Assembly (NCBI RefSeq): GCF_902705875.1
Contig: NZ_CACSIK010000001.1
Span: forward strand, 2,475,166 to 2,539,165
Reading direction: 5' to 3'
DNA length: 64,000 nt
Source of the DNA: Zhongshania aliphaticivorans
GTDB lineage: Bacteria; Pseudomonadota; Gammaproteobacteria; Pseudomonadales; Spongiibacteraceae
Of the stretch, positions 55,032 through 64,000 are shown in pieces. Both the position numbers and the translations under genes were made by a program. Within the stretch, counting starts at the first letter, position 1. Every line of letters starts with the position of its first letter. The notes below the pieces were generated by a model. It did not search any database. It was not told where the DNA came from and saw only the letters and a program-made list of their open reading frames with translations.

Positions 55032-55739
55032 CTAAGCTAATAATGCCAACTGTTCTTGGTAGTCTAACTCAATTGCGTCATCGAGTGTTTTGAGTAGTGA
55101 AGCCCGCATTTTCAATTTTGTTACATGGTGGGCCACCAGATTCAAACCTGCTAGGCGGTTTGCCTCAGCCTGAACTGTCGCTGGTAACGCATCTGCAGGA
55201 ACGATTTTATCAAGAAAACCACCCTCAACAGCCTCTTGAGGAGAAAACATTTGTGCGGTTGTTATTGCACGCTGAAAACAGGCAGGGGTTAGTCGAGCAC
55301 GCGGCAATTCAATACCAAAGTGGTGCATAGTCATGCCAATTTGAATTTCGTTTAACCCAAGCTGAAATGGGCCTTCCACTCCAATGCGAAAATCACACGC
55401 CATGAGTGTAAAGCAACCTTGAGCGAGAGAATGCCCTGTGCAAACGGCCAGTACCGGCATAGGGAAGGCCAGTAAACGACGACACAATCTAGATCCCGCC
55501 CTCACCATTTCGACACCCTCACGAGCATCAGCCTGAAACACCTTTAAATCGAACCCCGCCGAGAATATTCCCGGTTTCCCAGCCAATACCACAACCGCAG
55601 CCTTTTCCTGTTCAGCCTGATCTAGCGCGCCATTGATGGCGGCAATATGATCTGGCGACATCGCATTAACCTTGCCATTTTGCATTGTTATAGTGGCAAT
55701 TTTGCCGTCTAGTTGATAGTTAACCAAATCTGTCATCAT
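55032..55739 (-). CDS. Enoyl-CoA hydratase/isomerase (crotonase) family protein
   Basis: Crotonase-fold protein of 235 residues, slightly short for the family. The first oxyanion segment is GIFSAGFDLKVF and the second is GHSLAQGCFTLMACDFRIG. The usual catalytic glutamate pair is not both visible: the second position reads NEIQIGMTMHHFGIEL, where N-E supplies one acid. Hydratase, isomerase or thioesterase activity cannot be decided from this. It stands alone. The ATGATG start gives two options 3 bases apart. Confidence 0.85.
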   Translation of the reverse strand: MMTDLVNYQLDGKIATITMQNGKVNAMSPDHIAAINGALDQAEQEKAAVVVLAGKPGIFSAGFDLKVFQADAREGVEMVRAGSRLCRRLLAFPMPVLAVCTGHSLAQGCFTLMACDFRIGVEGPFQLGLNEIQIGMTMHHFGIELPRARLTPACFQRAITTAQMFSPQEAVEGGFLDKIVPADALPATVQAEANRLAGLNLVAHHVTKLKMRASLLKTLDDAIELDYQEQLALLA

Positions 55740-55931
55740 GGGCCTCTAGTGTTATCACTGAAAACATCGTTTTGCATTCTAGGGAAATGAACCGCAAGCT
55801 ACCAGCTTTTACGAGTAATTAATTCATTTACAGGGCAGACTCAGGAAGTCCAATGTCACGTCAAAAGGGTGAATACCGTAGAAACGTCTTAAAACGTAAA
55901 ACTCTTTAGTATCAACAGGCCAAAGAACCCT

Positions 55932-56729
55932 CTAGCGATACTCCATTTTTGCTGAGATTTTATTAAACAAAGCAGGGAAAAACCGCTTTATTGTTGGAGC
56001 AATAGCGCTAAGCCCCTTCCCAACCACAACTTCGTCATTATTATTTAGCATTGCTTTGACTATACCCTGTACGCACTTCTCTACAGACATACCATTCAAT
56101 ATCGAATCATCGTTTTTATTTTGAGCCGCGCCATGTTCATTTAAGGCGTTAATCGCAATATTTGTCTGAATGGAGCCAGGGCACACAGTTAAACATTGAA
56201 TTCCATGTTCCGCAGTCTCTGCCCGCAAGCAATCCATAAAGCCTACAACCGCAAACTTAGACCCAGAATACCCAGTGCGCAATTTAGACCCTATTTTACC
56301 TGCGACACTACTCACACTCACCACCATGCCTTGTCCTTGAGCCACCATTCCCGGTAACAAGGCCTTTGTCATGGCAACAGTGCCTAGGTAATTCACCTCC
56401 ATCAACTGGCGATAAACAGATAAATCGGTATCGATGAACAGCGATCGCTGTGAAATGCCGCCATTATTGATCAGAATGTGCACGGGACCAATGTCAGCTA
56501 GGGAAGACTGAACAATACCGCCAAGGTTATCGCTATTGGCCAAATCCAACGGCACCACCCAATGCCTATCCAAGCCACCCGGCAATGACGCCGCAACCTC
56601 TAAAAGTAATTCACGACGCCTAGCGGACAATATAATTCGCGCCCCCTTAGAGGCTAACTGACGGCAGAGCTCTAAACCTATCCCAGAACTCGCCCCGGTT
56701 ATCCAAATGGTTTTATTATTAATATCCAT
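55932..56729 (-). CDS. SDR-family oxidoreductase
   Basis: Short-chain dehydrogenase of 265 residues. The nucleotide motif TGASSGIG is at about residue 11, the NNGG (INNGGIS) replaces NNAG, the catalytic serine lies in VSVSSVAGKIG and the YSGSK motif carries Y/K. A C-terminal hydrophobic/basic tail (AIAPTIKRFFPALFNKISAKM) suggests peripheral membrane contact as in the DHRS7/DltE-like group. ATG 56729 with AGGAAG 7 bases upstream is chosen over a GTG at 56735. It stands alone, about 170 bases downstream of the LysR gene end. Confidence 0.9.
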   Translation of the reverse strand: MDINNKTIWITGASSGIGLELCRQLASKGARIILSARRRELLLEVAASLPGGLDRHWVVPLDLANSDNLGGIVQSSLADIGPVHILINNGGISQRSLFIDTDLSVYRQLMEVNYLGTVAMTKALLPGMVAQGQGMVVSVSSVAGKIGSKLRTGYSGSKFAVVGFMDCLRAETAEHGIQCLTVCPGSIQTNIAINALNEHGAAQNKNDDSILNGMSVEKCVQGIVKAMLNNNDEVVVGKGLSAIAPTIKRFFPALFNKISAKMEYR

Positions 56730-56899
56730 TAGCACTTCCTATATACCCTACCCTACGTCGCGCTGTAGATTGAACTGGGCTAAATTGCACTATACACCAC
56801 CGAGTCTCGCTGTCATTCACAATAAGCTACAACGTCTTTTTGCTTGATCAAAAGAGCTATTAACGCTGGACACGCCACCAGCCATAAACTTAACACTGA

Positions 56900-57847
56900 T
56901 TAGTAGTTGTTAGAATTTTCAAATTCAGCATTAAAAAATGTATCCTGAAGGGTATTCGCCATGGCCTGACAAGCCGCTGATAAAGGGTAGCGACGGCGGG
57001 TAATGATGCCAACTTGTTGGCGTATTGTCGGTTCTAATAATGGGCGACAATGGGCGCCAAGTTCATGCATTTGCGCCTGACACAATGAGGGCACAACGCT
57101 CACCCCAAGACCGTTAGCAACCATCCTACCGATAGTCACCAATTGATGCGTTTCAAATGCCGGTGTAAAGGACAAACCCAAGCGTACAAATTCGCGAGAT
57201 ATGAGCTGACGTACCCGAGAAGGCGCTTGCAGGCTAATAAATTCTGACTGCAATAATTGCGTAGCGCTAAGTTCCTTTAAACTTAAAAGAGAATGACCCG
57301 GTGGCAATACGGCGACAAAACGATCTTCAAATAATGGGCTAAATAACAGATCATCGCCATCAAACTGTTTCCCACTCCCCGCTTTTCCATCACTGGGATC
57401 AAAGCTAACCCCCAATTCAACGCGTCCACTGCGCACCATGGCAACCACCTCTTCGGCGATAACATCATTGAGGGTGATTTTAATTTCAGGATGGTGGGTC
57501 TTAAAGTGACGGATAGCAATGGGTAGCTGATTACTGGCAAAGGACGGCATAGCTGCAATACTAATTTTACCGGCGCGCAAGGCAAATCGCTGATGCAGAC
57601 TGTCAAAAGCACCGTCCCAATCCGCAAGTAGGCGCAGCGCCACGGGGTAAAAACTTTCACCTTCTGGGGTAAGTACAAAACTGCGAGTTGTGCGAAGTAA
57701 TAATGGCCCACCAATGGTTGTTTCTAATACCTTGATCGCACTACTCAACGCAGGTTGAGACAAATGGACCAGCACCGCCGCCTCTGCAAAGCTGCGAGAC
57801 TGTACTACGGCAACAAAAGCACGAACCTGTTTAAGGGTAACGTTGAT
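56900..57847 (-). CDS. LysR-family transcriptional regulator with a probable ATC start codon
   Basis: LTTR of 315 residues if read from ATC 57847. The helix-turn-helix runs from VTLKQVRAFVAVVQSRSF through EAAVLVHLSQPALSSAIKVLE, and the effector domain follows (GKISIAAMPSFASNQLPIAI). The nearest conventional start, GTG 57775, would delete the first 24 residues, including half the HTH, and it has no ribosome binding site. GGGAGG lies 5 bases before the ATC, and there is no ATG, GTG or TTG between the upstream in-frame TGA and residue 25. Divergent from the CoA-transferase/thiolase operon and likely its regulator. Confidence 0.88.
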   Translation of the reverse strand: MNVTLKQVRAFVAVVQSRSFAEAAVLVHLSQPALSSAIKVLETTIGGPLLLRTTRSFVLTPEGESFYPVALRLLADWDGAFDSLHQRFALRAGKISIAAMPSFASNQLPIAIRHFKTHHPEIKITLNDVIAEEVVAMVRSGRVELGVSFDPSDGKAGSGKQFDGDDLLFSPLFEDRFVAVLPPGHSLLSLKELSATQLLQSEFISLQAPSRVRQLISREFVRLGLSFTPAFETHQLVTIGRMVANGLGVSVVPSLCQAQMHELGAHCRPLLEPTIRQQVGIITRRRYPLSAACQAMANTLQDTFFNAEFENSNNY

Positions 57848-57891
57848 GTGAGCCTCCCAACATTTAATTCATAAAATCTATTAATCAATAA

Positions 57892-57916
57892 ATTATATCC
57901 ATTTGATCAATATAAT
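57892..57916. promoter_or_regulatory. LysR-type binding box
   Basis: Perfect inverted repeat ATTATAT-N11-ATATAAT, a T-N11-A-type LTTR box, between the divergent LysR gene and the CoA-transferase operon (45 bases from the LysR start and 112 bases from scoA-like ATG). Binding is inferred. Confidence 0.65.
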
Positions 57917-58027
57917 CACTTGCGTCACTGTTAGCAATAACAGCGCTAATATTGAATTTTAGCGTCCCACAATAAAAACCCTGAGCGCCACCCGTTCAGA
58001 TAAAACACAGCGTGAGGAGCACAAGCA

Positions 58028-58729
58028 ATGGCTGGATTTAACAAAGTAGTAAATAGCTATGAAGATGCCATGGCGGGGCTAGAAGACGGCATGACGGTCA
58101 TCGCCGGTGGTTTTGGCCTCTGTGGTATCCCAGAAAACCTAATTTCTGAAATCAAGCGCAAAGGCTGCCGCGAGCTGACTATTATTTCCAACAATTGCGG
58201 CGTTGATGGCTTTGGCTTAGGCATTCTCCTAGAAGACAAACAAATTAAAAAAATGGTGTCTTCTTACGTGGGTGAAAACAAGTTATTTGAAACTCAGCTA
58301 CTCTCCGGCGAACTTGAAGTCGAACTGACACCACAGGGAACACTGGCGGAAAAAATTCGCGCTGGCGGTGCCGGCATCCCCGCTTTCTATACCGCAACCG
58401 GATTTGGTACACCTATTGGCGAAGGCAAAGAAGTCAGAGAGTTCAACGGTCGTCAATACATTATGGAAGAAGCATTAACTGGCGATTTCGCCATCGTCAA
58501 AGCCTGGAAAGCGGATCGCTACGGAAACCTTGTTTTTAGACACACAGCGCAAAACTTTAACCCTATGGCGGCAACGGCAGGAAAAATCACCGTCGTGGAA
58601 GTCGAAGAAATCGTCGAGCCCGGCGAACTAGATCCCGCCCACATTCACACGCCAGGTATTTACGTAGACCGCCTCATTTTAGGCAGTTTCGAAAAACGCA
58701 TAGAACAACGCACCGTTCGCACCGCATAA
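58028..58729 (+). CDS. 3-oxoacid CoA-transferase subunit A
   Basis: Alpha subunit (233 residues) of a succinyl-CoA:3-oxoacid/acetoacetate-type CoA-transferase. The glycine-rich CoA-binding segment is [13 protein letters not shown] (about residues 27-39), with [12 protein letters not shown] and the family segment [13 protein letters not shown] later. GAGGAG lies 9 bases upstream of the ATG. It is the first gene of an operon with subunit B (8 bases downstream) and thiolase, and activates ketone bodies or other 3-oxoacids by CoA transfer. Confidence 0.94.
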   Translation: MAGFNKVVNSYEDAMAGLEDGMTVIAGGFGLCGIPENLISEIKRKGCRELTIISNNCGVDGFGLGILLEDKQIKKMVSSYVGENKLFETQLLSGELEVELTPQGTLAEKIRAGGAGIPAFYTATGFGTPIGEGKEVREFNGRQYIMEEALTGDFAIVKAWKADRYGNLVFRHTAQNFNPMAATAGKITVVEVEEIVEPGELDPAHIHTPGIYVDRLILGSFEKRIEQRTVRTA

Positions 58730-58737
58730 GGAGAATA

Positions 58738-59397
58738 ATGATGGCTTTAACTCGTGAACAATTAGCGCAACGTGTAGCACAGGAATTACAGGACGGTTAC
58801 TACGTAAATTTGGGCATTGGCATCCCGACACTGGTAGCCAACTACATCCCTCAGGGAGTAGAGGTTATGCTGCAGTCAGAGAATGGCTTACTGGGAATGG
58901 GGCCATTCCCAACGGAAAGCGAAATAGATGCCGACATGATTAATGCCGGTAAACAAACTGTGACCGCAGCCACCGGCGCGTCAATTTTCTCGTCAGCAGA
59001 ATCCTTTGCCATGATTCGTGGCGGCCATGTCGACCTAACTGTATTGGGTGCATTTGAAGTCGATATTGCTGGAAACATTGCCAGCTGGATGATTCCAGGC
59101 AAATTAATAAAAGGCATGGGTGGCGCGATGGACCTAGTCGCCGGCGCAAACAATATTATTGTTACCATGACCCACGCCAGCAAACATGGCGAGTCAAAAT
59201 TGCTCACCAAATGCAGCCTCCCACTCACCGGAGCCGGCTGCATTAAAAAGGTGGTCACTGATTTGGCTTATATAGAAATTGCCGACAATAAATTTTGGTT
59301 AAAAGAGCGCGCACCGGGTGTTAGTGTTGACGATATTGTTAGACTCACCGAAGGTGAGCTAGTCGTTCCAGAACATGTGCCCGAGATGTCCTTGTAG
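58738..59397 (+). CDS. 3-oxoacid CoA-transferase subunit B
   Basis: Beta subunit (219 residues) carrying the covalent catalytic glutamate in SENGLLGMGPFP (about residue 45). GASIFSSAESFAMIRGGHVD and GAFEVDIAGNIASWMIPGK are conserved family blocks. AAGGAG precedes an ATGATG start. It works only with subunit A, encoded 8 bases upstream. With the thiolase downstream, the operon turns acetoacetate or a similar 3-oxoacid to acetyl-CoA units. Confidence 0.95.
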   Translation: MMALTREQLAQRVAQELQDGYYVNLGIGIPTLVANYIPQGVEVMLQSENGLLGMGPFPTESEIDADMINAGKQTVTAATGASIFSSAESFAMIRGGHVDLTVLGAFEVDIAGNIASWMIPGKLIKGMGGAMDLVAGANNIIVTMTHASKHGESKLLTKCSLPLTGAGCIKKVVTDLAYIEIADNKFWLKERAPGVSVDDIVRLTEGELVVPEHVPEMSL

Positions 59398-59440
59398 CCA
59401 TTAACGATTTGAAACCCAACAAAACACCGGAGAAAGTAAC

Positions 59441-60634
59441 ATGGTTATAGATCCAAAGCGTAAGGTTGTCATTGTCGACGCCGTTCGCACCGCTATTGGT
59501 AACTTCAATGGCACTTTATCCACCACTCCTGCCCATGTTTTAGGTGCCAAGGTCATTAGCGAGCTACTCCTTCGTACAGGAGTAAAAGCCGAACAGGTTA
59601 ACGAGCTTATTTTTGGCCAGGTATTAACTGCCGGCGCAGGACAAAACCCGGCTCGACAAGCCGCCATCGCCGCAGGTCTACCTGAAACCTGCCCAGCCAT
59701 GACCATCAACAAAGTATGTGGCAGTGGCATGAAAACCGTACACCTTGCAGCGCAAGCTATTCTTTGTGGCGATGCAGACATCGTTATCGCCGGTGGCCAA
59801 GAAAATATGAGCCTGTCGCCACACGTCCTCCCCAAATCCCGTGATGGGCAAAAAATGGGAAACTGGGAATTAAAAGACACAATGATCCAAGACGGCTTAT
59901 GGGATGCATTTAACGATTACCATATGGGCATCACCGCCGAAAATATTGCTAAAAAATATAATATCAGCCGCGAACAGCAAGACCAGTTTGCTGCCGAATC
60001 ACAATTAAAAGCGCAACAAGCCATTACGAATGGCAACTTTGTGGACGAGATCGTGCCCATCGAAATTCCTCAACGGCGAGGAGATCCCATCACTTTTGCA
60101 GTAGATGAATTTCCGCGTGCCGGCACAGATGCCGAGATGCTTAGCCGCCTACGACCCGCATTCGCCAAAGACGGTAGCGTAACCGCAGGTAATGCCTCAG
60201 GTCTGAATGACGGCGCGGCTGCCTTACTTTTAATGAGTGAAGAGAAAGCCAAGGAACTTGGACTAAGCCCACTGGCAACCATTGCGGGCTACGCTAGCGC
60301 AGGTGTCGACCCCGCGATTATGGGCACCGCCCCCATTCCCGCATCGCAAAAATGCCTTGCTAAAGTAGCTTGGAACGTTGGCGACCTTGAACTTGTGGAA
60401 TCCAATGAAGCCTTCGCGGCCCAATCCATTGCCGTGAATCAAGAGATGACATGGGATACTAACATCGTGAACGTCAATGGTGGCGCGATTGCGCTAGGAC
60501 ACCCCATTGGCGCATCTGGCGCCCGCATCCTCGTCAGCTTGCTTCACGAGATGAAACGCAGAAATGCAAAAAAAGGACTCGCGACTCTTTGTATTGGTGG
60601 CGGACAAGGCGTTGCTATCGCGGTAACACGATAA
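59441..60634 (+). CDS. Acetyl-CoA C-acyltransferase (thiolase II)
   Basis: Thiolase of 397 residues. Catalytic cysteine in [14 protein letters not shown] (about residue 91), NEAFAAQ, the histidine in [17 protein letters not shown] (about 352) and the second cysteine in [13 protein letters not shown] (about 382). It cleaves acetoacetyl-CoA or longer 3-ketoacyl-CoA, or condenses acetyl-CoA. GGAG lies 11 bases before the ATG. The third gene of the operon with both CoA-transferase subunits; the set fits acetoacetate use. Confidence 0.96.
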   Translation: MVIDPKRKVVIVDAVRTAIGNFNGTLSTTPAHVLGAKVISELLLRTGVKAEQVNELIFGQVLTAGAGQNPARQAAIAAGLPETCPAMTINKVCGSGMKTVHLAAQAILCGDADIVIAGGQENMSLSPHVLPKSRDGQKMGNWELKDTMIQDGLWDAFNDYHMGITAENIAKKYNISREQQDQFAAESQLKAQQAITNGNFVDEIVPIEIPQRRGDPITFAVDEFPRAGTDAEMLSRLRPAFAKDGSVTAGNASGLNDGAAALLLMSEEKAKELGLSPLATIAGYASAGVDPAIMGTAPIPASQKCLAKVAWNVGDLELVESNEAFAAQSIAVNQEMTWDTNIVNVNGGAIALGHPIGASGARILVSLLHEMKRRNAKKGLATLCIGGGQGVAIAVTR

Positions 60635-60665
60635 ATAACGGTTTGATGTTATAAACAGAAAAAAG

Positions 60666-60697
60666 GCAATACTAGTCACAAAAATGGCTAGTATTGC
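60666..60697 (-). terminator. Intrinsic terminator between thiolase and acyl-CoA dehydrogenase genes
   Basis: 10-bp stem GCAATACTAG/CTAGTATTGC with a 12-base loop. On the minus strand it is followed by CTTTTTT, a classic terminator for the acyl-CoA dehydrogenase gene ending at 60743. The thiolase may also use the hairpin. Confidence 0.85.
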
Positions 60698-60742
60698 TTA
60701 TCAAACATTCAACACCTGAAACCGTTGAGTCGCTTAACCCGC

Positions 60743-62488
60743 CTAAAACTGCCCCACCGACAAAGCCATGACATCATCTGAGCCAGAACGAATGGCAATC
60801 CAATGGGCGTGGACACGCGGTAAAATTTTATTAATATAAAATCCGGCAACGGAAATATTCGCCGACAAATAATCTACATCTTCGCTCTTCGACGGCATAG
60901 TGCTCGACAACATCGCCTTATCACAGAGCAATGATCCCGCGCATACATAACCCGTGAGCATAACAAAGTCGAAAGCAACGCTTTCAATAAATTCATCATC
61001 ATCTTTATTGGCTAAAATCCAATCAGTTGCCGCCTGTAGCACCATGACAGCTTCCATTAAATTCAGTCCCATATCTGAGATATCACTCTCACGCCGCTGG
61101 AATTTATAGGCGTCGGTACGAATCATATGGATCATGCGTTTAATTTCAACGCCGGAATCACGAATAACTTTTCGCTTAGTAAAATCAAGCGCTTGAATTC
61201 CGTTAGTGCCTTCATAGATCGCCAAGATACGCGCATCGCGGTATAACTGAGCAGCACCAAATTCTTCGATAAAGCCCACCCCACCGTGAACCTGTATCCC
61301 CATGGAGGTCACTTCATTCGCAATCTCTGTGGACCATGTTTTCACCAGTGGCGTAACCAAAGCAAGACGAGCATCACCATCACTACCCTCCTCACTTTCA
61401 GAAAGGTCTAATTGCGCATACGCGTAATAACAGACAACACGCGCCGCTTCTGTTAAAGCACGCATTTGCATTAACATACGACGCACATCAGGGTAATTAA
61501 TGATTTCCGTACCGCCTTGCACACGCTCTTTTGCGTATGCCAGTGCCTGTTGATAAGCACACTCAGACACCCCAACACCCTGCAGCGCGACCCCAATTCT
61601 TGCATGATTCATCATCGTAAACATATACGACAAACCACGCCCTTCCTCACCGATTAAGTATCCAATCGCGCCACTGTTGCCGCCGAAATCCAGCACACAG
61701 GTAGGGCTGCCGTGAATTCCAAGTTTCTCTTCAATAGATAGAGGATGAACATCATTGCGCTCAGTGAGTTCACCGTGTTTACCTAATAAATACTTAGGCA
61801 CGATAAACAGCGATAAGCCGTTATTGCCTTTGGTTGCACCAGCAACCCGTGCGAGAACGAGATGTATAATATTTTCGGCAACGTTGTGATCGCCCCAACT
61901 TATAAATATTTTTTGACCCTTGATAAGATAATGCTCTCCGGTTTTCACCGCCGAGGTTCTCACTGTACTTAAGTCAGAACCCGATTGCGCTTCTGTCAGG
62001 TTCATTGTCCCCGTCCATTCTCCAGATACCAACTTAGGTAAATAGGTAGCCTTTAACTTGTCGTCACCGTGTTTAGTCAGCGCCGAGATCGCTCCTTGAG
62101 ATAGTAAGCTCACCATTGAAAAGCTCAGGCTGGCCGCCATAAAATTCTCATTCACCGCACAAGCAACTAAATGCGGTAATCCATGGCCACCAAACTCCGG
62201 CGAGCAAGACACAGAGGGCCAGCCCGCTTCTGCGAAATTTTTATACAATTGACTAAAGGAGCTGGGAACAAGCACCTCGCCATTTTCAAGACGACATCCT
62301 TCGCTGTCAGCATCTTTATTAATTGGCGCAAAGAAATTTTCCGCATGAGTCGCCGCACCGCTGACAACCTCCCTAATCAATGTCATATCAACGCCTTCAT
62401 AGTTGGGCAAACTATCCAGCTGGCAACTGCGTATAAGAGAACGAATGGTGTGGACAATATCATCTGTCCTTGCCTTGTAATAATTCAT
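60743..62488 (-). CDS. Large acyl-CoA dehydrogenase (FadE-like with C-terminal domain)
   Basis: FAD enzyme of 581 residues, beta-oxidation first step. Motifs: MNLTEAQSGSDLSTVRT (about 161), HYLIKGQKIFISWGDHN, and catalytic glutamate in ARILAIYEGTNGIQALDF. The extra C-terminal helical domain (about residues 440-581) places it with the 600-residue multi-domain dehydrogenases used for medium or long acyl-CoA, unlike the 386-residue enzyme at 25810. No electron-transfer gene is nearby. The next gene downstream in transcription direction is none; the terminator at 60666 ends it. Confidence 0.94.
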   Translation of the reverse strand: MNYYKARTDDIVHTIRSLIRSCQLDSLPNYEGVDMTLIREVVSGAATHAENFFAPINKDADSEGCRLENGEVLVPSSFSQLYKNFAEAGWPSVSCSPEFGGHGLPHLVACAVNENFMAASLSFSMVSLLSQGAISALTKHGDDKLKATYLPKLVSGEWTGTMNLTEAQSGSDLSTVRTSAVKTGEHYLIKGQKIFISWGDHNVAENIIHLVLARVAGATKGNNGLSLFIVPKYLLGKHGELTERNDVHPLSIEEKLGIHGSPTCVLDFGGNSGAIGYLIGEEGRGLSYMFTMMNHARIGVALQGVGVSECAYQQALAYAKERVQGGTEIINYPDVRRMLMQMRALTEAARVVCYYAYAQLDLSESEEGSDGDARLALVTPLVKTWSTEIANEVTSMGIQVHGGVGFIEEFGAAQLYRDARILAIYEGTNGIQALDFTKRKVIRDSGVEIKRMIHMIRTDAYKFQRRESDISDMGLNLMEAVMVLQAATDWILANKDDDEFIESVAFDFVMLTGYVCAGSLLCDKAMLSSTMPSKSEDVDYLSANISVAGFYINKILPRVHAHWIAIRSGSDDVMALSVGQF

Positions 62489-62527
62489 AATAAGTTACTC
62501 TGTGGTACTTAACTATCTAGCACATAC

Positions 62528-63904
62528 TTATGCTCGGCCTAAACGAGACAATGCCGAATGCGTTAAATAGCGAGGAAAGATTGAAGGGTCATTCACCGAG
62601 CTCTTGTGGCCTCCTTTGAGCTCTTTAACATGCTCTACTCGGGTGATACGTCCACTCTGAAATTCATAGGCATGAAAATAGGCCCATGACCAATAAGGGT
62701 GTTTTCCGTTCATTACATTTTTTGTACCATTTTCAAACTGACAATAGCAGCCATCAAATGACCGAAAAGGCACACCCGCACGATCGAAGGTTACCATCGC
62801 CAAGGGCATCTGATTGCGCGCATCAAACCACACACGTTTCTTGCTGATCGGTGCACGAGGAAAACCAATAGGTTCAGCTTCACAAATAATCGCCTCGGGC
62901 ACCATTTCAACAACACTATCAAAAAAGCTATCACCCTTAGGGCCGCCGTGAACGCCATGCTCCCAATTATCGTGATCTGAGTTCCAACCAGAAGACAAGC
63001 CAGCCAACATGGGCTGACGGCCTATCACTTTGTAATTACCCCATGCGTGTAAAGGGTCACCAGCTGCCCAAGCATCGGACAAATACAACGCCGAACCCGG
63101 CACCAAGGGTTCAAAACGTTGATTTGTCGGAAACTGACGGATACGCCTAAAGTAGGGAACATAGCCATAAAGATCAGGAAATTTATTTTGATCATAAGGC
63201 CAAACATTGAGGTAAGATGCGCCTCGCTCACTCTCTGGAGAAGTGTAAACAACGGTATTGAAACGAAGTTTATCGCGATGCTTTGGCCAATACGGTTGCG
63301 GCTCTAAAACAAGCCGCCCTACCGGTGAAAGCTCTGCCCAAACCAAATCGTATTGATAGTCAATTTCGCCAAGAGGATTAACATCGTATTCCTTCATAGC
63401 AAACAGATTTGCATCATGCCTACCCCAAGATAAGGTTAAACCAGCAAAAAGCTCCAGGGCCGAGTCGCTTCCGGGAAAGGGATGGCCACCAATCCATGGA
63501 CTACCGTCGGCAACCCGAACATTGCCGGCCTTATCAAACCTTGCCATGCCCTGATTTGACAGGGTTGCGTTTTGGTATTCCCACGGCCCCATTTTCATCC
63601 AGTCGGTTGTTGTTGCCACAACCTTTAATTTACGTCCCATTTCCGAGACATGTTTATATTTAGCGGGATCTAATAATTCCTTAACAAGTTCAACATTGTC
63701 TGCGGTTATATAGTCGCCAACCTTTATTTTTCCTCGAGTATAAGACTCTATAGAGAGTAGTTCATCGGGATACGCTTTACTCACATCACCAGCAGACGCA
63801 ATGGTCGACCACAGCGGAGCGAGTACACCGGCACCAGCAAAAGCTGAACCGTAACGTAAAAAATCCCGACGATTTAATCTTGATGACCATTTGTGCAAGT
63901 GCAT
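62528..63904 (-). CDS. Tat-exported DUF1329 protein
   Basis: A 458-residue protein with a twin-arginine signal (NRRDFLRYGSAFAGAGVLAPLW, cut near IASA). The mature part has the DUF1329 layout: TRGKIKVGDYITADNVEL, WIGGHPFPGSD, and PYWSWAYFHAYEFQSGRITR near the end. DUF1329 proteins are outer-membrane-associated, LolA/LolB-like in fold, and frequent in steroid and hydrocarbon degraders. ATG 63904 with AGGG 6 bases upstream is preferred to TTG 63919. The Tat signal suggests export of a folded form. It lies 40 bases upstream of the acyl-CoA dehydrogenase gene on the same strand and may share its transcript. Confidence 0.87.
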   Translation of the reverse strand: MHLHKWSSRLNRRDFLRYGSAFAGAGVLAPLWSTIASAGDVSKAYPDELLSIESYTRGKIKVGDYITADNVELVKELLDPAKYKHVSEMGRKLKVVATTTDWMKMGPWEYQNATLSNQGMARFDKAGNVRVADGSPWIGGHPFPGSDSALELFAGLTLSWGRHDANLFAMKEYDVNPLGEIDYQYDLVWAELSPVGRLVLEPQPYWPKHRDKLRFNTVVYTSPESERGASYLNVWPYDQNKFPDLYGYVPYFRRIRQFPTNQRFEPLVPGSALYLSDAWAAGDPLHAWGNYKVIGRQPMLAGLSSGWNSDHDNWEHGVHGGPKGDSFFDSVVEMVPEAIICEAEPIGFPRAPISKKRVWFDARNQMPLAMVTFDRAGVPFRSFDGCYCQFENGTKNVMNGKHPYWSWAYFHAYEFQSGRITRVEHVKELKGGHKSSVNDPSIFPRYLTHSALSRLGRA

Positions 63905-63922
63905 ATTAAACCCTGACAAAAC

Positions 63923-63946
63923 AGCCGAAAGGATGAACTTTCGGCT
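63923..63946 (-). terminator. Hairpin terminator of a gene beyond the right edge
   Basis: Stem AGCCGAAAG/CTTTCGGCT with a 6-base loop, followed on the minus strand by GTTTTGTC. It lies upstream of the DUF1329 start, so it would end transcription arriving from a minus-strand gene that starts or ends outside the window. Confidence 0.6.
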
Positions 63947-64000
63947 AAAAGAAAGGAAAATTTTCAGTTAATATCGCAAAAAGACCGAGATCATTAGAAT

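Overview
The window reads as chromosome of a heterotrophic, probably marine gammaproteobacterium. PBP1B, a ModF-type tandem ATPase, a NdpA-like nucleoid protein and several SusC-independent TonB receptors point to Gammaproteobacteria. Moderate GC and the abundance of acyl-CoA, steroid/aromatic-type and TonB genes suggest Cellvibrionales/Spongiibacteraceae (Zhongshania-like); that family placement is a guess. No tRNA, rRNA, CRISPR array or prophage was seen. One complete insertion sequence is present.

Layout. 1-1727: the 3'-truncated (by the window edge) gene for a TolC-type outer-membrane channel fused to an OmpA domain. 2.3-11.3 kb: a minus-strand catabolic operon with a full meta-cleavage route (flavoprotein hydroxylase, type I extradiol dioxygenase, C-C hydrolase, hydratase, aldolase, acylating acetaldehyde dehydrogenase), plus an SDR, a truncated S15-type hydrolase and a fumarylacetoacetate-hydrolase-family enzyme. 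11.4-17.2 kb: its divergent TetR regulator, an ACMSD-type decarboxylase, an acyltransferase and a TonB receptor. Three near-identical palindromes (TGAACA-N4-TGTTC) sit at the operon/TetR intergenic region, at the decarboxylase and at the receptor, so these genes look like one import-and-degrade regulon.

17.7-30.1 kb: a second accessory block around another TetR gene, with a CruF-like membrane protein, a small membrane protein/cytochrome c operon, a CrtC-like (DUF7064-type) protein, an APH-type kinase plus DUF6285 pair (resembling the LvaA/LvaB hydroxyacyl-CoA kinase), an acyl-CoA dehydrogenase and a TonB receptor. Five copies of a different degenerate palindrome (ACCATAC-N6-GTATGGT) precede these units; none lies in the other half of the window as far as I can read.

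30.7-42.5 kb: a secreted Gly/Leu/Val repeat protein, a Crp-type regulator, small membrane and lipoprotein genes, an intact IS4-family element with 18-bp inverted repeats and a 9-bp target duplication, a ketopantoate-reductase-like gene, a third TonB receptor, and a fatty acid desaturase. 42.5-55.7 kb: mostly housekeeping (DUF2157/GDYxxLxY pair, Kef-type antiporter, DUF1295 protein, LOG-family protein, ModF, PBP1B, adenosine kinase, NdpA-like protein, a crotonase). 55.9-64 kb: SDR, a LysR regulator that seems to use an ATC start, CoA-transferase subunits plus thiolase (ketone-body/short-chain acyl-CoA use), a large acyl-CoA dehydrogenase and a Tat-exported DUF1329 protein.

For many genes the widest open frame is not the best gene model. 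Where a Shine-Dalgarno sequence decided the start, I moved the start and said so.
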